From Ectorhizobium quercum (lineage in GTDB: Bacteria > Pseudomonadota > Alphaproteobacteria > Rhizobiales > Rhizobiaceae), in contig NZ_JANFPI010000011.1 of NCBI RefSeq assembly GCF_026552795.1, forward strand, positions 25,975 to 89,974: a stretch of 64,000 nucleotides of DNA. The letters are read 5' to 3'. Below, piece by piece: positions 36,650 to 45,575 of this stretch. Position numbers and translations under genes: made by a program. The notes below the pieces were generated by a model. The model saw only the letters and a list, made by a program, of their open reading frames with translations. It made no database searches and had not been told where the DNA came from. How positions within the stretch are numbered: the stretch's first letter is position 1; the number at the start of each line of letters is the position of its first letter.

Positions 36650-37354
36650 TCAGTCGCGCAGGCGCAGCTCGTCGGCCTCCATGCGCAGGGAGCCGAGCGT
36701 TGACAGGAAGCTCATGCCGAGAAGGCTCTGCTCCAGCCGGTCCTTCGTGGCGACCAGCGCCGGCACGTTGCGGCGGGTGATGGGGCCGAGCGACACCTGC
36801 GCCAGCCTGACCGGGGCCGCGCTCGCCAGGCCGTTGGCCGTCCGCACGGTCGCCGAATAGGTCAGGTTGTCCGGATTGAGGCCGGCGGCAAGCGCGTCTT
36901 CCCACGAGAGCGAAATGGCGCTGGCGCCGGTATCCACGAGAACGGAAATGGCCTGGCCGTTGATCTCCACCACCGCCTCGAAATGACCGTTCATCGACTT
37001 GTGCAGGATGATCTCGGTCGTCCCGTCGGCGCCGCGCGAGATGACGGACTGGCCGGGAACGAGCGCCGCGAACACGCGGTCGCCGAGCGAGCGGAAATCG
37101 CCGCGGTAGAGCCACAGGACGATCAGTGCGAGAATGATGACGAGCCAGATGGCCAGGTCGCGGGCCACCTTGCCGAACGTATAGCGGCGGCTGATGAGAA
37201 TGCCCGCGCCGATTACGGTCGTGAGGGTCAGGAGGCGCATGAGTTCGGCAAACCGGTCGTTGTCGACGCCGAACGTTTCTCCCGCTCCGTGATTGAAGAT
37301 CAGCAGCGCAAGGCTGACGGCGAGAATGAGCAGGCCGATCGTGTAGCGGTTCAT
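36650..37354 (-). CDS. Retropepsin-like aspartic protease, membrane-anchored
   Basis: TIGR02281-type clan AA protease of 234 residues: three hydrophobic N-terminal segments (about 5-20, 38-55, 66-84) then a periplasmic/cytoplasmic retropepsin domain with catalytic SVLVDTGASAISLS and closing LLGMSFLSTLGSLRM. A single aspartic motif means it must dimerise to work. Overlaps the DUF1289 gene start by 4 bases (stop/start overlap), suggesting one operon. Confidence 0.88.
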   Translation of the reverse strand: MNRYTIGLLILAVSLALLIFNHGAGETFGVDNDRFAELMRLLTLTTVIGAGILISRRYTFGKVARDLAIWLVIILALIVLWLYRGDFRSLGDRVFAALVPGQSVISRGADGTTEIILHKSMNGHFEAVVEINGQAISVLVDTGASAISLSWEDALAAGLNPDNLTYSATVRTANGLASAAPVRLAQVSLGPITRRNVPALVATKDRLEQSLLGMSFLSTLGSLRMEADELRLRD

Positions 37355-37548
37355 CTTCCGGCCTGCCCGCGGGATGCCTCATGCCGCGCAAGGTGGCGTA
37401 GCCGTTCGGCGAGCCCGTCCATGATGGAGAGGCGCTCGGCGTCGTCGTAACGGCTCCAGGCGGCGATCTCGTCTATCGTGCGGCCGCAGCCGATGCACCA
37501 GCCGGTGCGGGTTTCCATCTGGCAGATGCGGATACAGGGTGTTTTCAT
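37351..37548 (-). CDS. DUF1289 domain protein
   Basis: A 65-residue zinc-ribbon-like protein: MKTPCIRICQME with C5 and C9, then GWCIGCGRTIDEI with C18 and C21. Such Cys-rich DUF1289 proteins are common in alpha- and gammaproteobacteria and are often next to proteases or oxidoreductases. Function unknown. Upstream of and overlapping the retropepsin gene, likely co-transcribed. Confidence 0.85.
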   Translation of the reverse strand: MKTPCIRICQMETRTGWCIGCGRTIDEIAAWSRYDDAERLSIMDGLAERLRHLARHEASRGQAGR

Positions 37549-37569
37549 GGCTGGCTATAGTACATGACT

Positions 37570-38352
37570 TCAGGCTGTAAGCGAAAATGCGAGAAGAACG
37601 GCTATTTCGCCGATCTGTTCCACCGCTCCGATCGTGTCTCCGGTATGGCCGTTAATCCGCCGCGCGGCAAGACGTGTCATGGCAAAAGCGGCGATCCCGC
37701 CGAGCGACAGGGCGAGAAAAAGTGCAGGCAATCCGAAAACGGCGATCACCGGAATGCCGGCCAGCACCGTGCCGATGGCAAGCGCCCGGGCCGTGCCGGC
37801 CAGATCCGGCTGGCCGGCGGAGGTGGCGAGCCCCTGTTCTCGGGCCGGAGGCAGGGCCTGCCAGTGGGCGACCATCAGGGTTCGGGCCAGCGTGCCGGAG
37901 GCGGGCAATGCGAATGCCGCGGCAAGCGGCGGCAGATGCATGGCGACGGAGGCCAGCATGGCGGCCCGGAGCGCGAAGGACATGAAGAGGGCGATAGCGC
38001 CGAAGGTGCCGATCCGGCTGTCCTTCATGATGTCCAGAACCTCTTCGCGCGACCTGCCGCCGCCGAAGCCGTCGGCGCAATCGGCAAGGCCGTCCTCGTG
38101 CAGGGCGCCAGTCACGAGCGCCTGAAGCGAAAGCGCGAGCAGGGCGGCGACCAGAGCGTCGGTGCCGAGCGTCAGCATCAGCCAGAACAGGAGGGCACCG
38201 GGAAGGGCGACGAGAAAGCCCGCCACCGGAAAGGCGTGGGCAATCGCGCCCATCCGCCCGTCGAAACCGTCGAAGACGCGGCCGGGAACGGGGACGCGGC
38301 CGAGGAAGGCGCAGGCGACCAGAATATTCCGCAGAAACGAGGGCATTGTCAT
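37570..38352 (-). CDS. cobS: Adenosylcobinamide-GDP ribazoletransferase (cobalamin synthase)
   Basis: CobS joins AdoCbi-GDP to alpha-ribazole or its phosphate to make cobalamin, in the inner membrane. Motif LHEDGLADCADGFGGG and KDSRIGTFGAIAL are conserved, with about six membrane helices in 260 residues. ATG at 38352; further upstream frame is not conserved. Divergent from cobT. Confidence 0.93.
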   Translation of the reverse strand: MTMPSFLRNILVACAFLGRVPVPGRVFDGFDGRMGAIAHAFPVAGFLVALPGALLFWLMLTLGTDALVAALLALSLQALVTGALHEDGLADCADGFGGGRSREEVLDIMKDSRIGTFGAIALFMSFALRAAMLASVAMHLPPLAAAFALPASGTLARTLMVAHWQALPPAREQGLATSAGQPDLAGTARALAIGTVLAGIPVIAVFGLPALFLALSLGGIAAFAMTRLAARRINGHTGDTIGAVEQIGEIAVLLAFSLTA

Positions 38353-38536
38353 GCAGTCGGGGCCTCTTTGCAGTTGTTCGCGCCGCTTTCCCTGAGTATG
38401 AGAGCGGTTCTGATCGGGTCGACTCGTGAGAGACGTCCCGAAATGCCGCCTTCGGCCGATGGGAGCCGCATCGATCCCGTCCGGCAGCGGCCCTAGAGAT
38501 TGCCGATCCGCGAGCGGAACACAAGGAACTTGATGA

Positions 38537-39553
38537 ATGAGCGTCACCGGTCTGCCTTTTGACGATTTCCGTATCCTGATCCGGGACCTGCCGGGCCATG
38601 ACGTGGCTGCGCTGGCCGCCGCGCGCGCGCGCAACCGGCAGCTCACCAAGCCTGAAGGCTCGCTCGGCCGCCTCGAGGAAATCGCCATGTGGCTTGCCGC
38701 ATGGAGCGGACGGACGCCCGCCGTCAACCGTCCGCTGGTCGCGGTCTTCGCCGGCAATCACGGCGTGGCGCGTCACGGCATCACGCCCTATCCGGTGGAG
38801 GTGACGCAGCAGATGGTCGAGAACTTTGCCGCCGGCGGCGCCGCGATCAACCAGATCTGCGCGACCTACGATCTCGGCTTGAAGATTTTCGACCTGGCGC
38901 TCGATTATCCAACCGGCGACATCACCTGCGAGGAGGCCCTGTCCGAACGCGACTGCGCCGCGACGATGGCGTTCGGCATGGAGGCGATCGCCGGCGGCAC
39001 GGACCTGCTGTGCATCGGCGAGATGGGCATCGGCAACACGGCCGTCGCGGCCGCCATCAATCTCGCCCTCTACGGCGGCGAGGCGGAGGACTGGGTGGGG
39101 CCTGGCACCGGCTCCCACGGCGAGGTTCTGGAGCGCAAGATCGCGGCGGTGAAGCAGGCCGTCGCGTTCCATAAAGACCATCTGTCCGATCCGCTGGAAG
39201 TGCTGCGCCGCCTCGGCGGCCGCGAAATCGCCGCGATGGCGGGTGCGATCCTCGCCGCCCGCATGGAGAAGATCCCCGTGCTGATCGACGGTTATGTCGC
39301 AACCGCCGCAGCCGCCATCCTCAAGGCCGCCAATCCGGCGGCGCTCGACCATTGCCTGATCGGTCATGTCTCGGGCGAGCCCGGCCATATGCGCGCCATC
39401 GAGCAGCTCGGCAAGACGCCGCTTCTGGCGCTGGGAATGCGTCTGGGCGAAGGAACGGGCGCTGCCCTTGCGGCCGGCATCGTCAAGGCGGCCGCGGCCT
39501 GCCATTCCGGGATGGCGACCTTCGAGCAGGCCGGCGTCGCCAACAAGGGCTGA
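38537..39553 (+). CDS. cobT: Nicotinate-nucleotide--dimethylbenzimidazole phosphoribosyltransferase
   Basis: CobT makes alpha-ribazole 5'-phosphate for the lower ligand of cobalamin. GNHGVARHGITPYP, GEMGIGNTAVAAA and the C-terminal GMRLGEGTGAALA with the catalytic Glu are family motifs; 338 residues. ATG at 38537 follows AAGGAACTTG. Divergent from cobS; cobP lies 35 kb away, so the pathway is split. Confidence 0.95.
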   Translation: MSVTGLPFDDFRILIRDLPGHDVAALAAARARNRQLTKPEGSLGRLEEIAMWLAAWSGRTPAVNRPLVAVFAGNHGVARHGITPYPVEVTQQMVENFAAGGAAINQICATYDLGLKIFDLALDYPTGDITCEEALSERDCAATMAFGMEAIAGGTDLLCIGEMGIGNTAVAAAINLALYGGEAEDWVGPGTGSHGEVLERKIAAVKQAVAFHKDHLSDPLEVLRRLGGREIAAMAGAILAARMEKIPVLIDGYVATAAAAILKAANPAALDHCLIGHVSGEPGHMRAIEQLGKTPLLALGMRLGEGTGAALAAGIVKAAAACHSGMATFEQAGVANKG

Positions 39554-39568
39554 CGGGAGAAGAACCGC

Positions 39569-39940
39569 ATGGGCGAAGAGCCGGTGAACAAGAAAACGGG
39601 CTTGCGGCATATGTTTTCCGCGCTCCGCTATTCCCTTCAGGGCGTGGGCCGGCTGCTGGGCGAGCAGGCGTTCCGCCACGAGCTGATGGCTTTTGCCGGC
39701 GGTCTTGTGCTTCTCGCGCTGGTCGGGGCAGGCCCTTTCAGCTTTCTCGGCTTCACGATCCTGATGCTATTGCTTTTCGCGGTGGAAGCGCTCAACACGG
39801 CCATCGAGGAGATCGTGGACCGCGTGTCTCCAGAGATTTCTCCCGTGGGCAAGCACGCCAAGGATCTGGGGTCCTTCGCCTGTTTCTGCCTCATTCTGGC
39901 AAACGGGATCTTCCTCGTCTGGGCAGTTTTCTTCGGATAG
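39569..39940 (+). CDS. dgkA: Diacylglycerol kinase, DgkA type
   Basis: Small integral kinase recycling diacylglycerol to phosphatidic acid. Three helices in 123 residues, with VEALNTAIEEIVDRVSPE, the catalytic Glu/Asn/Asp segment, and KDLGSFACF. It starts 15 bases after cobT, so may share its transcript. It converges with the histidine kinase (9 bases). Confidence 0.93.
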   Translation: MGEEPVNKKTGLRHMFSALRYSLQGVGRLLGEQAFRHELMAFAGGLVLLALVGAGPFSFLGFTILMLLLFAVEALNTAIEEIVDRVSPEISPVGKHAKDLGSFACFCLILANGIFLVWAVFFG

Positions 39941-39949
39941 GCGACGTGC

Positions 39950-41488
39950 TCAGGCGAAGCTTCGGCGGCGGCGGTTGACGGCCTGCGCCTCCTCGACGGC
40001 GGGCATGCTTTGCAGCACGCGCCCGGCGGGCAGGACGGCGATGGCCTCGGTGCCCTCGCGTAGCCTGGACTTCAGCAGGAACTGGCCGCCGTGCTTGGCG
40101 AGGATCGCCTGAACGATCGGCAGGCCGAGGCCGGTGCCCTGTTCGGCGCTCTTGATGGCGACGGAGCCCTGGCCGAAGGCGGACAGCACCACCGGGATCT
40201 CTTCTTCGGCGATGCCGGGTCCGTTGTCCTTGATCGACACATATTGCCCGCCGCTGGCCGTCCAGCCGACCTTGACGGTGATTTCGCCGCCGTGGGAGGT
40301 GAACTTCACCGCGTTGGACAGCAGGTTCAGGATGACCTGGCGCATCGACTTTTCGTCGGCCCATATCTGCGGAAGGGAGGGTTCGAACTGTTCGGCGATG
40401 GTGATGTTCTTGCCGCGGGCGCGAAGCTGGATCATGCCGATGCAGTCGTCGGCGATTTCGAGCAGCGACACAGCCTCTTCCTGAAGGTCGTACTTGCCGG
40501 CCTCGATGCGCGACAGGTCGAGAATCTCGTTGATGAGGTTCAGCAGGTGCTGGCCCGAATTGTGGATGTCGCGCGAATATTCCTTGTACATCGGATTGTT
40601 CAGCGGCCCCAGCACTTCGGTCGCCATGACCTCGGAGAAGCCGAGAATGGCGTTCAGCGGCGTGCGAAGCTCGTGCGACATGGAGGCGAGGAAGCGGGAT
40701 TTCGCAAGGTTCGCCTCCTCTGCGCGCCGCCTCGCCTCGTCGGAAAGCGACTTGGCGACCTCCAGCTCGGCGATGAGGTCGTCCTTCTCCGACTGGAAGG
40801 ACAGCAGCTTGAGATTGGCGTTGTAAAGGCGGTTGCTGATGTAGATGAAGAAGGCGATGGCCGTCACCGTCAACGCCGCCAGCGGAATGTCGTTCATGTT
40901 CCGGTTGACGGCGAGATTGCCGAGCAGCGCGACGGCAACGGGCAGGAAAGTGAAGACGAGGCCGAGCCTCAGGAGCCCGTTGGTCATCGCCGTCAGCGAG
41001 ACGGCGACCAGCATCACCGCGCCTTTGAAAAAGGTGAAACCGTCGCCGCTGACGCACTGGGTACACTGCATCAGCAGAAGAAAGGCCCAGTTGCAGCCCA
41101 TGACGAACTGGCCGGCGAGGAAGATCCGCTGCCATTTGCGCACCCTCGGCAGCGTCATGTCCCGGCGGTCCGCACGGCGGGCGAGCACGGTGATGACCGA
41201 ATGGGTGCTGAGCGCGAGGAAGGCCCAGCCCAGAAGCGTGAGGTCGCCGCTGAGATAGAAGCCGACCGCCGTCGCCAGCGTGATGAAGAGCGGCATGATG
41301 GTGGCGCTCTGGAGCAGGGAGCTGACGTGCATCACCATCATTTCGCGGTCGAAGCCGCGCGCGCCGTCCTGACTGGATTGCAGCCGCTCGCGCGTCGCGC
41401 GCACAGCCTTGGAGACGGCACGGTTGCGATTCCCACGCGAAAGATCGACAATGTTCTTGTCGGCGGTTGTGCTCACGCCCTGCACCAT
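39950..41488 (-). CDS. Membrane sensor histidine kinase
   Basis: Hybrid-free sensor kinase, 512 residues: about six membrane helices between residues 60 and 220, a short coiled linker (LLSFQSEKDDLIAELEVAKS), the H-box FLASMSHELRTPLNAILG with His272, N-box NLLSNAVKF, D-box IKDNGPGIAEE and G-box GTGLGLPIV. It resembles PdhS/DivJ-PleC group kinases. No response regulator neighbours, so the partner is unknown; the membrane part has no recognised sensor domain. Confidence 0.9.
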   Translation of the reverse strand: MVQGVSTTADKNIVDLSRGNRNRAVSKAVRATRERLQSSQDGARGFDREMMVMHVSSLLQSATIMPLFITLATAVGFYLSGDLTLLGWAFLALSTHSVITVLARRADRRDMTLPRVRKWQRIFLAGQFVMGCNWAFLLLMQCTQCVSGDGFTFFKGAVMLVAVSLTAMTNGLLRLGLVFTFLPVAVALLGNLAVNRNMNDIPLAALTVTAIAFFIYISNRLYNANLKLLSFQSEKDDLIAELEVAKSLSDEARRRAEEANLAKSRFLASMSHELRTPLNAILGFSEVMATEVLGPLNNPMYKEYSRDIHNSGQHLLNLINEILDLSRIEAGKYDLQEEAVSLLEIADDCIGMIQLRARGKNITIAEQFEPSLPQIWADEKSMRQVILNLLSNAVKFTSHGGEITVKVGWTASGGQYVSIKDNGPGIAEEEIPVVLSAFGQGSVAIKSAEQGTGLGLPIVQAILAKHGGQFLLKSRLREGTEAIAVLPAGRVLQSMPAVEEAQAVNRRRRSFA

Positions 41489-41671
41489 AATCCGAGTACG
41501 TCTGCTTGCAGTTGCAACAAGGGTAAACCGAAATCCTTAAGAAGATGCTGCCGGCAAGAATTTGTTTGCCATGCCGCAGGCGCGTTTCGCCGGGCGGACG
41601 AGGCTTCGCTAAACTGCGTCGCGAAAGGGCAGGCGCGGATGATTCGCAGCCTGCAATGCGGGCGGGCCGGC

Positions 41672-42265
41672 ATGCGGAAACTGATCTTTACGTTACGGGA
41701 TGCCGTTACGGCTATTGCCTTCGTGATCCTGGCGGCATTGATCGTGGCCAAGCTCGACGAAGGTTCGACCGAACGTCTTTCCGGGCCGTTTCGCGCCACC
41801 GACGGCGATACGCTGTCCCGCGACGGCAAACGCTACCGGCTGGAAGGCATCGATGCGCCCGAACGCACGCAGACCTGCGGCGGTGCGGATGCAGTCTGGC
41901 GTTGTGGCGAAGCCGCCCAGGCGGCGCTGCGGGAACTCGTTTCGGCAGGCGGCGTTGAATGCACGGGCCGCTCGAGGGATCGTTACGGGCGTCTTCTCGT
42001 CGTCTGCCGGTCCGGGGGACGCGATCTCAATGGCGAAATGGTGCGGCAGGGCATGGCCATTGCCTATGGCCGGCCGGAGGTGGATTATCGGCGCGAGGAA
42101 CAGGAGGCGCGGGCGGCGCGGCGCGGCGTGTGGAGCGGCGATTTCGACCGGCCGCAGGATTGGAGGCGCATGAACGGCAGCGTGGCCGATGGCGGTTTCG
42201 ACTGGCTTCGAAGCGCTGTCGGGCGGCTTTTCGGTTTCGACACGGGACACGAATGGGAGGATTGA
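41672..42265 (+). CDS. Thermonuclease (SNase) family protein
   Basis: Staphylococcal nuclease-like fold, 197 residues, with an N-terminal membrane or signal helix (about residues 8-28). Core motifs: ATDGDTLSRDG, LEGIDAPERTQTC, RSRDRYGRLLVVC with catalytic Arg/Glu, and GMAIAYGRPE. Likely exported or membrane-anchored nuclease. An upstream ATG at 41639 is in frame and also possible. Followed 3 bases later by the GST gene. Confidence 0.85.
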   Translation: MRKLIFTLRDAVTAIAFVILAALIVAKLDEGSTERLSGPFRATDGDTLSRDGKRYRLEGIDAPERTQTCGGADAVWRCGEAAQAALRELVSAGGVECTGRSRDRYGRLLVVCRSGGRDLNGEMVRQGMAIAYGRPEVDYRREEQEARAARRGVWSGDFDRPQDWRRMNGSVADGGFDWLRSAVGRLFGFDTGHEWED

Positions 42266-42268
42266 GAG

Positions 42269-42880
42269 ATGAAGCTCTATGATGCGGCCCGGGCGCCGAA
42301 CCCGCGGCGGGTGAGGGTGTTCCTGAAGGAAAAGGGATTGACCGTGGAGACGGTGACGGTCGACATGGGCGCGATGGGCCATCGTTCGCCCGAGATCACA
42401 GCCATGAACCCGTTGCAGCAGCTTCCGCTGCTCGAATTCGAGGACGGTTCGGTCCTGACCGAATCGGTCGCGATCTGCCGTTATTTCGAGGAACTGCATC
42501 CCGATCCGCCGCTCTTCGGCAGCGGCGCGCGCGAGCGCGCATTCGTGGAAATGTGGAACCGCCGCGTCGAGCTGAACCTGATGGCCTCGGTGGTGGCGGC
42601 CTTCCGGCATCTTCATCCCGGCATGTCCGCCTGGGAAGTGCCGCAGGTGGCTAAATGGGGCGAGGCCAACAAGCCGAAGGCGCTTGCCTTTCTGGCGCTG
42701 CTGGACAAGGAACTGGAGGGACGCCCCTTCATCGCGGGCGAAAACTATTCCATCGCCGACATCACCGCCATGATCGCCTTCGATTTCATGAAAGTCGCCC
42801 GCATCGCCTGTCCGGAAGAGCACGAGAATGTGTGGCGCTGGTATCGTTCCGTTTCCGCGCGACCTTCGGCTTCGGCATGA
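42269..42880 (+). CDS. Glutathione S-transferase family protein
   Basis: A 203-residue GST: N-terminal thioredoxin-like domain (MKLYDAARAPNPRRVRVFL, MNPLQQLPLLEFEDG, LTESVAICRYFEE) and C-terminal all-helical domain (FIAGENYSIADITAMIAFD). Conjugates glutathione to electrophiles; substrate unknown. GAGAG precedes the ATG; the stop overlaps the start of the UDG-family gene (ATGA). Confidence 0.92.
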   Translation: MKLYDAARAPNPRRVRVFLKEKGLTVETVTVDMGAMGHRSPEITAMNPLQQLPLLEFEDGSVLTESVAICRYFEELHPDPPLFGSGARERAFVEMWNRRVELNLMASVVAAFRHLHPGMSAWEVPQVAKWGEANKPKALAFLALLDKELEGRPFIAGENYSIADITAMIAFDFMKVARIACPEEHENVWRWYRSVSARPSASA

Positions 42881-43554
42881 GCGTGACAGGCGGTGTGGTG
42901 ATCGCCGAGGGCGGGCAGGACGCGTCACGCCTGGCGGATCTCAGGCGTCTTGCCGGCGAGATCGCCGCATGCCGCCTGTGCCGGGACGCACCGTTGAGGG
43001 GGCCGGAGCACAGGCTTCCCCACGAGCCCTTGCCGGTCGCGGTCCTTTCCTCGACCGCCCGCGTCCTGATCGCCGGTCAGGCGCCGGGCCTGCGGGTCCA
43101 TAACAGCGGCCTGCCGTTCAACGATGCGTCGGGCGACCGCCTGCGGTCGTGGATGGGCGTGTCCTGCGAAGCGTTCTACGATCCCGCCCGCTTCGCCATC
43201 GTGCCGATGGGGCTCTGCTTTCCGGGCTACGACGAGAAGGGGCACGATTTGCCGCCGCGGCGGGAATGCGCGCCGTTCTGGCGGCAGCGGATCATGGATG
43301 CCATGCCGCAGATCGAAGTCGTCCTGGCGATCGGGCAATATGCGCAGGCGTGGCATCTGGGAAGCGGGCGCAAGGCGACGATGACTGAAACGGTTGCGGC
43401 GTGGAGAACATATTTTTTCTCGAACACCGGACCCCGCGTTTTGCCGCTGCCGCATCCGAGCTGGCGAAACACAGCATGGTTGAAGCGCAATCCGTGGTTT
43501 GAGGAGAATGTCTTGCCCCAGTTGCGGCTAACGATAGAAACGCTTTGTTTTTAA
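42877..43554 (+). CDS. Uracil-DNA glycosylase family protein
   Basis: UDG-superfamily protein of 225 residues: an N-terminal CRLC pair, VLIAGQAPGLRVHNSGLPF as the water-activating/uracil-binding loop, and PLPHPSWRN as the DNA-insertion motif. It belongs to the bacterial group distinct from Ung and Fe-S UDGs; full Fe-S ligands are not evident. Excises uracil or a related lesion, by inference. Starts inside the GST stop. Confidence 0.85.
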   Translation: MSVTGGVVIAEGGQDASRLADLRRLAGEIAACRLCRDAPLRGPEHRLPHEPLPVAVLSSTARVLIAGQAPGLRVHNSGLPFNDASGDRLRSWMGVSCEAFYDPARFAIVPMGLCFPGYDEKGHDLPPRRECAPFWRQRIMDAMPQIEVVLAIGQYAQAWHLGSGRKATMTETVAAWRTYFFSNTGPRVLPLPHPSWRNTAWLKRNPWFEENVLPQLRLTIETLCF

Positions 43555-43571
43555 AAAACCATTCTTTGAAT

Positions 43572-43591
43572 CTATAAGATATGGGCTATAA
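43572..43591 (+). promoter_or_regulatory. Direct repeat before Lrp gene
   Basis: Two CTATAA boxes (43572-43577 and 43586-43591) in an AT-rich stretch just upstream of the Lrp/AsnC-type gene; could be an autoregulatory Lrp site or a promoter. Weak call. Confidence 0.35.
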
Positions 43592-43620
43592 ATCGAAAAA
43601 TATTCTCATGGAGTCACCAT

Positions 43621-44109
43621 ATGGATCGCCTTGACCGAAAAATCCTGCGGCTGTTGCAGGAAGATTCCACGTTGGCCGTCGCGGATCTCGCCAAGAAGGT
43701 GGGGCTGTCGACGACGCCGTGCTGGCGGCGCATCCAGAAGATGGAGGAGGATGGCGTGATCCGTCGCCGTGTCGCGCTGCTCGACCCGGTAAAGGTCAAC
43801 ACCAAGGTGACGGTGTTCGTGTCCATCCGCACCAACAGCCACTCCATCGAATGGCTGAAGCGCTTTTCCGAAGTGGTGGGCGAGTTTCCCGAGGTCGTCG
43901 AGTTCTATCGCATGAGCGGCGACGTGGACTACCTGCTGCGCGTCGTCGTGCCGGACATCGCTTCCTACGACGCCTTCTACAAGCGCCTGATCGCCCGGAT
44001 CGAAATCCGCGACGTGTCGTCCGCGTTCGCGATGGAGCAGATCAAGTATACCACCGAACTCCCGCTCGACTACATGATCCTCGATTCCCAGAAGTCGGGC
44101 GAGGATTGA
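43621..44109 (+). CDS. Lrp/AsnC family transcriptional regulator
   Basis: 162-residue regulator: N-terminal HTH (LDRKILRLLQEDSTLAVADL, GLSTTPCWRRIQKM) and a C-terminal RAM/ligand domain (SGDVDYLLRVVVPDIASYDAF). Lrp-type factors respond to amino acids. GGAG precedes the ATG. The ligand and targets are not known; the adjacent AT-rich region may hold its own binding site. Confidence 0.92.
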   Translation: MDRLDRKILRLLQEDSTLAVADLAKKVGLSTTPCWRRIQKMEEDGVIRRRVALLDPVKVNTKVTVFVSIRTNSHSIEWLKRFSEVVGEFPEVVEFYRMSGDVDYLLRVVVPDIASYDAFYKRLIARIEIRDVSSAFAMEQIKYTTELPLDYMILDSQKSGED

Positions 44110-44172
44110 GATCGCCGCTCCGGTGCCTGCGGGAACCGGGGCGGCTCGCCCTCGATCCCCGCGGGCGGGAGG

Positions 44173-44991
44173 TCATGCCAGGCGGGCGATGACGAGATAG
44201 CCGGGGGTCGGCTCGCCGTCCTGCATCCGCACGTTGATGTCGGTGATCTCGACCAGCTCGAAGCCGGTTTCGGAAAGCCGCTGGCGGATATAGTCCGCCG
44301 AATGGGCGAAGCGCTGGTGCGGCCCGACCATGTAGGGCCGTCCGGCCATGATGTCGTCCGGAAGGGTTTCCGATGAGAAGATGAAAAGGCCGCCCTGCAC
44401 CATGTTTTCCGCCGCGCCGAAGAACAACGGCTCCAGTGCCCCGAGATAGGGCAGGACGTCGGTCGCGGTGATCAGGTCGAAGGGCTCGTCGTCATTGTCT
44501 TCGAGAAAGTCCTCGACTTCCGCGACGTAGAGCGTGTCGTAGAGGTCCTTCTCATGGGCGATCTCGACCATGTTCTCGGAAATGTCGAGGCCGGTGATGT
44601 CGTCAGCCATATCGCGCAGCGTGCCGCCGGTCAGGCCGGTGCCGCAGCCGAGGTCGAGCATGCGCCTGAACGGGCCGAGGCCGAGCGTCTGGAGGCGCTG
44701 GCGCACCAGAACCGGCACGGCATAGCCGAGCTGTTCGACGAGAATGTCCTCGAAGGCCTCGGCATGCTGGTCGAACAGGGTCTCGACATAGGCATCCGGC
44801 GCCCGGGTCGGCGTGTCGCCACGGCCCATCGCCGCAATCCGCACCGCCGCGCCGCCGTGATCGTCCGGGTCGAGCGCAAGCACGTCCTCGTAGGCTTTCA
44901 CCGCGGCGTCGATGTCACCCGCCTTTTCCAGCGACAACGCGCGGTTATAGGCTTCCGCCAGGGCTTCCTCGTCGATCTTCGGCTTGCTCAT
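44173..44991 (-). CDS. TPR-containing SAM-dependent methyltransferase
   Basis: 272 residues: an N-terminal TPR-like unit (ALAEAYNRALSLEKAGDIDA, about residues 8-45), then a class I methyltransferase with motif I MLDLGCGTGLTGG, LDISENMVEIA and a DLITATDVLPYLG segment. It resembles predicted TPR-methyltransferases of alphaproteobacteria; target unknown. ATG at 44991 preferred over the 45000 one. Converges with Lrp. Confidence 0.88.
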   Translation of the reverse strand: MSKPKIDEEALAEAYNRALSLEKAGDIDAAVKAYEDVLALDPDDHGGAAVRIAAMGRGDTPTRAPDAYVETLFDQHAEAFEDILVEQLGYAVPVLVRQRLQTLGLGPFRRMLDLGCGTGLTGGTLRDMADDITGLDISENMVEIAHEKDLYDTLYVAEVEDFLEDNDDEPFDLITATDVLPYLGALEPLFFGAAENMVQGGLFIFSSETLPDDIMAGRPYMVGPHQRFAHSADYIRQRLSETGFELVEITDINVRMQDGEPTPGYLVIARLA

Positions 44992-45089
44992 GGCGCGCAC
45001 CGCTCCGCTTCTTCGTTATCGCAAAATCGCTGCACATTCCTGCGCGACTTGCTTTAACGGGGCGGGGCGGTGCGCGCAACCGGAGAAAG

Positions 45090-45356
45090 TCAGTGGAGGA
45101 TGAATTCTCCCTGGAGCGCGCGCCACTCGCTGGGCGAAATCAGCTTGCGGTGAACGTAGCGGACGGAATGGAGCGGGCCGTCGAGCTTCTCCTCCCAGAA
45201 TTTCAGGAACGACTTCATTTCCGGAAAGTCCGGGGCGCGGTCGTAGTGCTGCCAAAGATAGGATTGCAGGAGGGACGGATGATCGGGCATGCGATAAAAG
45301 ATATGGGCGGTGGTCAGGCCATAGCCCTTCAGCATCATTTCCATTTCTTCGTTCAT
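45090..45356 (-). CDS. usg: Usg family protein
   Basis: 88-residue protein matching alphaproteobacterial Usg: GYGLTTAHIFYRMPDHPSLL, LWQHYDRAPDFPEMKSFLKF and GPLHSVRYVHRKLISPSEW. Usually found near tryptophan biosynthesis genes, but here it is isolated. Function is not established. ATG at 45356. Confidence 0.85.
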   Translation of the reverse strand: MNEEMEMMLKGYGLTTAHIFYRMPDHPSLLQSYLWQHYDRAPDFPEMKSFLKFWEEKLDGPLHSVRYVHRKLISPSEWRALQGEFILH

Positions 45357-45575
45357 GTCTTGGTTCCCGCTTCTGTTTTTCGCGGCGACGCAGGACGATC
45401 CGGAATTCCTGGCTTCCGGCTCCTGTATCCGCAGCCGATGACGGCGTTTCCGCCATCATCAGGGGAACAGCTTAACCTTGACCGGGGCTTGACAAAAAGC
45501 AGGAAAATTCATTATTGATCATCAAAAACAATATGTTAGCATCCATCTTCGATGAGTGCTGCCAATGGGTCGCCG

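Noticed and set aside
37652..39679. 675-codon minus-strand frame across cobS, cobT and dgkA
   Set aside because: Spans real genes on both strands, with shadow-like composition.
45515..45525. TTGATCATCAA as an FNR site
   Set aside because: Half-sites are correct but the spacer is 1 base instead of 4, so FNR would not bind; no oxygen-related gene adjacent.
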